A stretch of DNA of 64,000 nucleotides from an uncultured Pseudoxanthomonas sp. (lineage in GTDB: Bacteria; Pseudomonadota; Gammaproteobacteria; Xanthomonadales; Xanthomonadaceae), in contig CAMLGZ010000022.1 in assembly GCA_946479745.1 (NCBI GenBank), positions 1 through 64,000 of the forward strand. Direction: 5' to 3'. This document shows positions 61,603-64,000 of the stretch, piece by piece. A program made the translations under genes and the position numbers. The number at the start of each line of letters is the position of its first letter. The first letter of the stretch is position 1. Below the pieces are notes generated by a model that worked only from the letters and a program-made list of their open reading frames with translations, ran no database searches and was not told where the DNA came from.

Positions 61603-62906
61603 GAAGGTACACCTTGCGAGTCGATGGAAAAGGATTCGGCCAGCGTTGCCAGCCGTATGGGAAATAGCGGCGGCCGACGGCCGTCGTCGTGGCCATTGGA
61701 GGGAAACAAGCCCAACTCGGCCAGCGCCGCGCCACAGATACGGCCCTGGCACCCACCCATGCCGCAGCGCGTGGCGAGTTTGGCTTCGCGCAGGCCGGTG
61801 AAACCCTGCAGCGCCGAAAGCGGTACATCTTCGCAACGGCAGATCAGCGTTTCCGCGACGGCCAGCCCATGCACGCGCGGCTGCAGCTCGAAGCATTCGC
61901 GCAACCGTTCGGCGAAAGCGCGCGCATGCCGGCGGCGCGATTGCAGCGCTGCTGCGGCGGCGGCGGCGCCGGCCGCGAGATGGCCGGCCATCTCGCCTTC
62001 GATCAAGGCGGTATCGCGACCGCCGATGCCGCAGGCTTCGCCCGCTGCATAGACGTGTTCGACGCTGGTGCGCAGCGTTTCGTCCACCGCCACCTGCGCA
62101 TGCGCGCCGGTGCATTGCAGGCGGCAGCCCAGCATTTCCGCCAGCTCGATGTTCGGCACCAGGCCATAGCCCACCGCCAGATGATCGCATTCGATCCGCT
62201 CGCGCCCGCGCGGACCTTCGATCTCCACAGCGCGCAAGCGGTCTTCGCCCAGCGCGGCGCATGCGAGTGTCGCAGTGCGATAGGGAATGCCGGCCAGGCG
62301 GGCGCGCAGCGCGAGCGCCTGCGCCACCTTGCCCGGCCAGCGCACCAGACTGGCTGCGAAACCCAGCACCGCGCGTTGCGGCGCTTGTTCGAGAATCCCG
62401 AGCACTTGCGCGCCATGCGCGCGCAAGGTCGCCGCCGCTGCCAGCAGCAACGGCCCGCTGCCGGCGACCAGTACGCGCTTGCCGGTCATCGGCCAGCCCT
62501 GCTTGGCCAGCGCTTGCGCGCCGCCGGCGCCAGTCACGCCCGGCAGGGTCCAGCCGGGGAACGGTAACAACAATTCGCGCGCTCCGGTGGCGAGCACCAA
62601 TGCGCCGTAAGAAAGCCGGCGCGCGCCCTGCGGACCATCGACCACCAGGCTTCGCTCCTGCGCCATCAGCACCTGGGTCTGCGCCAGGAAATCGATTCTG
62701 TCCGACAACGAATCGATTACCCTTCGCGCGGCGCGCGGCAGCGGCGAGGCGATGTCATGGCGCCATACCTGGCCACCAGGCTGCGCCTGCGCATCGATCA
62801 AGCCCACCCGTGCGCCATGGCTGGCCGCCGTGTGCGCCGCGGCGAGACCGGCCGGGCCGGCGCCTGCGATCAACACGTCATAGTGCTCGCGCATGCGGTC
62901 AGCCAT
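61599..62906 (-). CDS. FAD-dependent subunit of heteromeric D-hydroxyproline dehydrogenase
   Basis: The protein has 435 residues. An N-terminal FAD motif GAGPAGLAAAHTAASHG (15-31), a second nucleotide-binding region (VLVAGSGPLLLAAAATLRAHG) and a Cys-rich C-terminal BFD-like segment (ICRCEDVPLS, RCGMGGCQGRICG) are seen. The architecture is that of the large flavoprotein of heteromeric D-hydroxyproline/opine-type dehydrogenases. The 2Fe-2S partner overlaps its start by 8 bp and the DHDPS-like gene its stop by 4 bp. It passes electrons from D-hydroxyproline to the respiratory chain. Confidence 0.9.
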   Translation of the reverse strand: MADRMREHYDVLIAGAGPAGLAAAHTAASHGARVGLIDAQAQPGGQVWRHDIASPLPRAARRVIDSLSDRIDFLAQTQVLMAQERSLVVDGPQGARRLSYGALVLATGARELLLPFPGWTLPGVTGAGGAQALAKQGWPMTGKRVLVAGSGPLLLAAAATLRAHGAQVLGILEQAPQRAVLGFAASLVRWPGKVAQALALRARLAGIPYRTATLACAALGEDRLRAVEIEGPRGRERIECDHLAVGYGLVPNIELAEMLGCRLQCTGAHAQVAVDETLRTSVEHVYAAGEACGIGGRDTALIEGEMAGHLAAGAAAAAAALQSRRRHARAFAERLRECFELQPRVHGLAVAETLICRCEDVPLSALQGFTGLREAKLATRCGMGGCQGRICGAALAELGLFPSNGHDDGRRPPLFPIRLATLAESFSIDSQGVPS

Positions 62907-63150
62907 CGGTGCGCACCCGCATGCCTTCGCGCGCCGGAATCATGCAGGCGCGCAATTGCCCCACTCCATCGATAGCGACCCGGCATTCGAAACACACGCC
63001 CATGCCGCACAAAGGCGCACGCGGCTGGCCACTGGGAGAACGGCGGAAATACGGCGTCACCTGGGCGATGGCGGCGGCCACATTGCTGCCGCGGCGCACC
63101 TCGATCGCTTGCCCGTCGACTTGCAGGCGGATGACCGCCGAACCGCTCAT
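62899..63150 (-). CDS. Small (2Fe-2S) ferredoxin-like subunit
   Basis: The protein has 83 residues from the ATG at 63150. A Fer2_4-type domain has cysteines C48, C53, C56 and C69 (LCGMGVCFEC, RACM) for one [2Fe-2S] cluster. It fits the small electron-transfer subunit of heteromeric proline/hydroxyproline/opine dehydrogenases. It overlaps both flanking flavoprotein genes, by 4 bp upstream (63147-63150) and 8 bp downstream. Confidence 0.93.
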   Translation of the reverse strand: MSGSAVIRLQVDGQAIEVRRGSNVAAAIAQVTPYFRRSPSGQPRAPLCGMGVCFECRVAIDGVGQLRACMIPAREGMRVRTDG

Positions 63151-64000
63151 GCCGTCACTCTCGCCGGCGCGTAGGGCGCGGAATCGATAGCCGCGGTGCG
63201 GCCGAGGATCAGATCCACCAGCAGGCGCGCGCTGCCCAGCGCGGTAGTTACGCCCAGGCCTTCGTGGCCGGCGGCCACCCAGACATCGCGACGCTCCGGT
63301 GCAGCACCCAAGTAGGGCCGGCCATCGGGCGTGGCGGGGCGTAGACCGGTCCAGACCCGGATCGCCTGCAGATCGCGCAGTACCGGCAGGAATTCGAAGG
63401 CGCGTTCCAGCATGCGCTGCAGCAGCGCACCGGAGACGTTGCGGTCGGTTGCGTCGAATTCGCGCGAAGAACCGATCAGCAGCTGTCCCGTCGGGCGCGG
63501 TTGCACGTTGAACGCCACGCTGCTGCCTGCAGTGCCGTGCGCGCTGTCGGCGTAGCCCAGTTCCAGCAATTGGTGATGTACCTGCGCCGGATAACGGTCG
63601 GTGATGACCAACTGACCCTTGCGCGACCGCATCGGCAATTCGGGCAGCAATTCCGGCAGCGCGCAACCGGTGGCGACCAGCGCCGGACCGGACAGGTTGC
63701 CGCCATCGTCCAGGCGCACGCCATCGGCGGTCAGCGCCAGTACGCGCCGGCCCGCGTACAGATGCGCGCCTTGGGCACAGGCGCGTTCGACCAGATACCG
63801 CGCCATCCGCGGCGGATAGACCACCGCTTCGGCCGGGGCCAACAGGCCACCGGCCAAGCCCGGCGCGAGGTGCGGCTCGAGCCGGTACAACTCCTGCGCG
63901 TCAACCATGCGCGCCCGCAGACCCGCTGCCGCCAGACGCGCGACCTTGGCCGGCACGCCTTCCATTTCGCCCGGCACGCGCGCCACCCACAAGGTGCCGC
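63147..64000 (-). CDS. DAO-family FAD oxidoreductase, D-hydroxyproline dehydrogenase catalytic subunit (partial)
   Basis: The visible C-terminal 284 residues run off the right edge; the N-terminal FAD motif lies outside. DAO-family features are RLEPHLAPGLAGGLLAPAEAVVYPPRMARYL, the RSRKGQLVITDR segment, IRVWTGLRPATPDGRPYLGA and VAAGHEGLGVTTALGSARLL. This domain oxidises the C-N bond of D-amino or cyclic imino acids. With the 2Fe-2S and second flavoprotein genes it forms the dehydrogenase acting on cis-4-hydroxy-D-proline. The epimerase feeding it (4-hydroxyproline 2-epimerase) would be expected just beyond 64000, but is not visible. Confidence 0.88.
   Translation of the reverse strand, partial: GTLWVARVPGEMEGVPAKVARLAAAGLRARMVDAQELYRLEPHLAPGLAGGLLAPAEAVVYPPRMARYLVERACAQGAHLYAGRRVLALTADGVRLDDGGNLSGPALVATGCALPELLPELPMRSRKGQLVITDRYPAQVHHQLLELGYADSAHGTAGSSVAFNVQPRPTGQLLIGSSREFDATDRNVSGALLQRMLERAFEFLPVLRDLQAIRVWTGLRPATPDGRPYLGAAPERRDVWVAAGHEGLGVTTALGSARLLVDLILGRTAAIDSAPYAPARVTA

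Noticed and set aside
1..64000. CRISPR arrays, tRNA or rRNA genes, insertion-sequence transposases and phage genes
   Set aside because: No regularly spaced repeats, tRNA-like cloverleaf, rRNA stretch, or transposase/integrase frame was recognised on either strand.

Overview
The window is GC-rich chromosomal DNA of a gammaproteobacterium, most likely Lysobacteraceae/Rhodanobacteraceae (order Xanthomonadales). This is inferred from an alpha-lytic-type protease, abundant Tat- and lipoprotein-exported glycosidases, a TonB-dependent receptor and a hydroxyproline-catabolism cluster. No tRNA, rRNA, CRISPR array or transposase gene is visible. The two edge genes, at 1 and 64000, are cut by the window.

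Layout: (1) 1-6.8 kb is a plant-polysaccharide locus: GH74 xyloglucanase-like lipoprotein (partial), GH29 alpha-L-fucosidase, and a divergent GH2 beta-galactosidase. (2) 7-12.9 kb holds a DUF2306 membrane protein, a membrane protein-TetR pair with an operator inside its promoter, a second TetR next to an SDR/quinone-oxidoreductase operon with matching 16-bp palindromes, and a LysR regulator. (3) 13-17.2 kb holds DoxX, a large propeller-type sensor kinase and its NarL-type response regulator. (4) 17.3-27.2 kb is a stress/detoxification stretch: three exported alpha/beta hydrolases, two paralogous NmrA-type reductases, a bestrophin, a solitary cytochrome b, a GST, a cupin, an AhpD-like protein and Ohr. 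(5) 27.2-39.6 kb looks less GC-rich by eye and carries an envelope-defence island: MlaA, outer-membrane efflux lipoprotein, MipA/OmpV, an OmpR-type two-component system, RND permease and adaptor, and a divergent EptA-type phosphoethanolamine transferase. (6) 40-44.5 kb has a DUF2242 lipoprotein, GNAT, an exported esterase, an alpha-lytic-type protease, and palindromic repeat elements. (7) 44.5-64 kb is one long minus-strand block that runs, in transcription order, from D-hydroxyproline oxidation (DAO-like flavoprotein, 2Fe-2S protein, second flavoprotein), through a DHDPS-family deaminase and ketoglutarate-semialdehyde dehydrogenase, an Xaa-Pro-type peptidase, an exported DUF885 peptidase and an amino-acid permease, to a GH35 beta-galactosidase, an unassigned six-hairpin glycosidase, a TonB receptor and a GH127 beta-L-arabinofuranosidase.

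The most striking reading is region 7. Enzymes that strip arabinose and galactose from hydroxyproline-rich plant cell-wall glycoproteins (extensins, arabinogalactan proteins) sit in one collinear block with peptidases, an importer and the complete lower pathway turning hydroxyproline into 2-oxoglutarate. The permease and GH35 genes overlap by 4 bp, which ties the sugar and amino-acid halves together. Together with the xyloglucan locus and the secreted protease, the window suggests a bacterium living on plant cell-wall material. Its envelope-defence island would suit survival against cationic peptides. These functional links are inferences from family membership and gene order.
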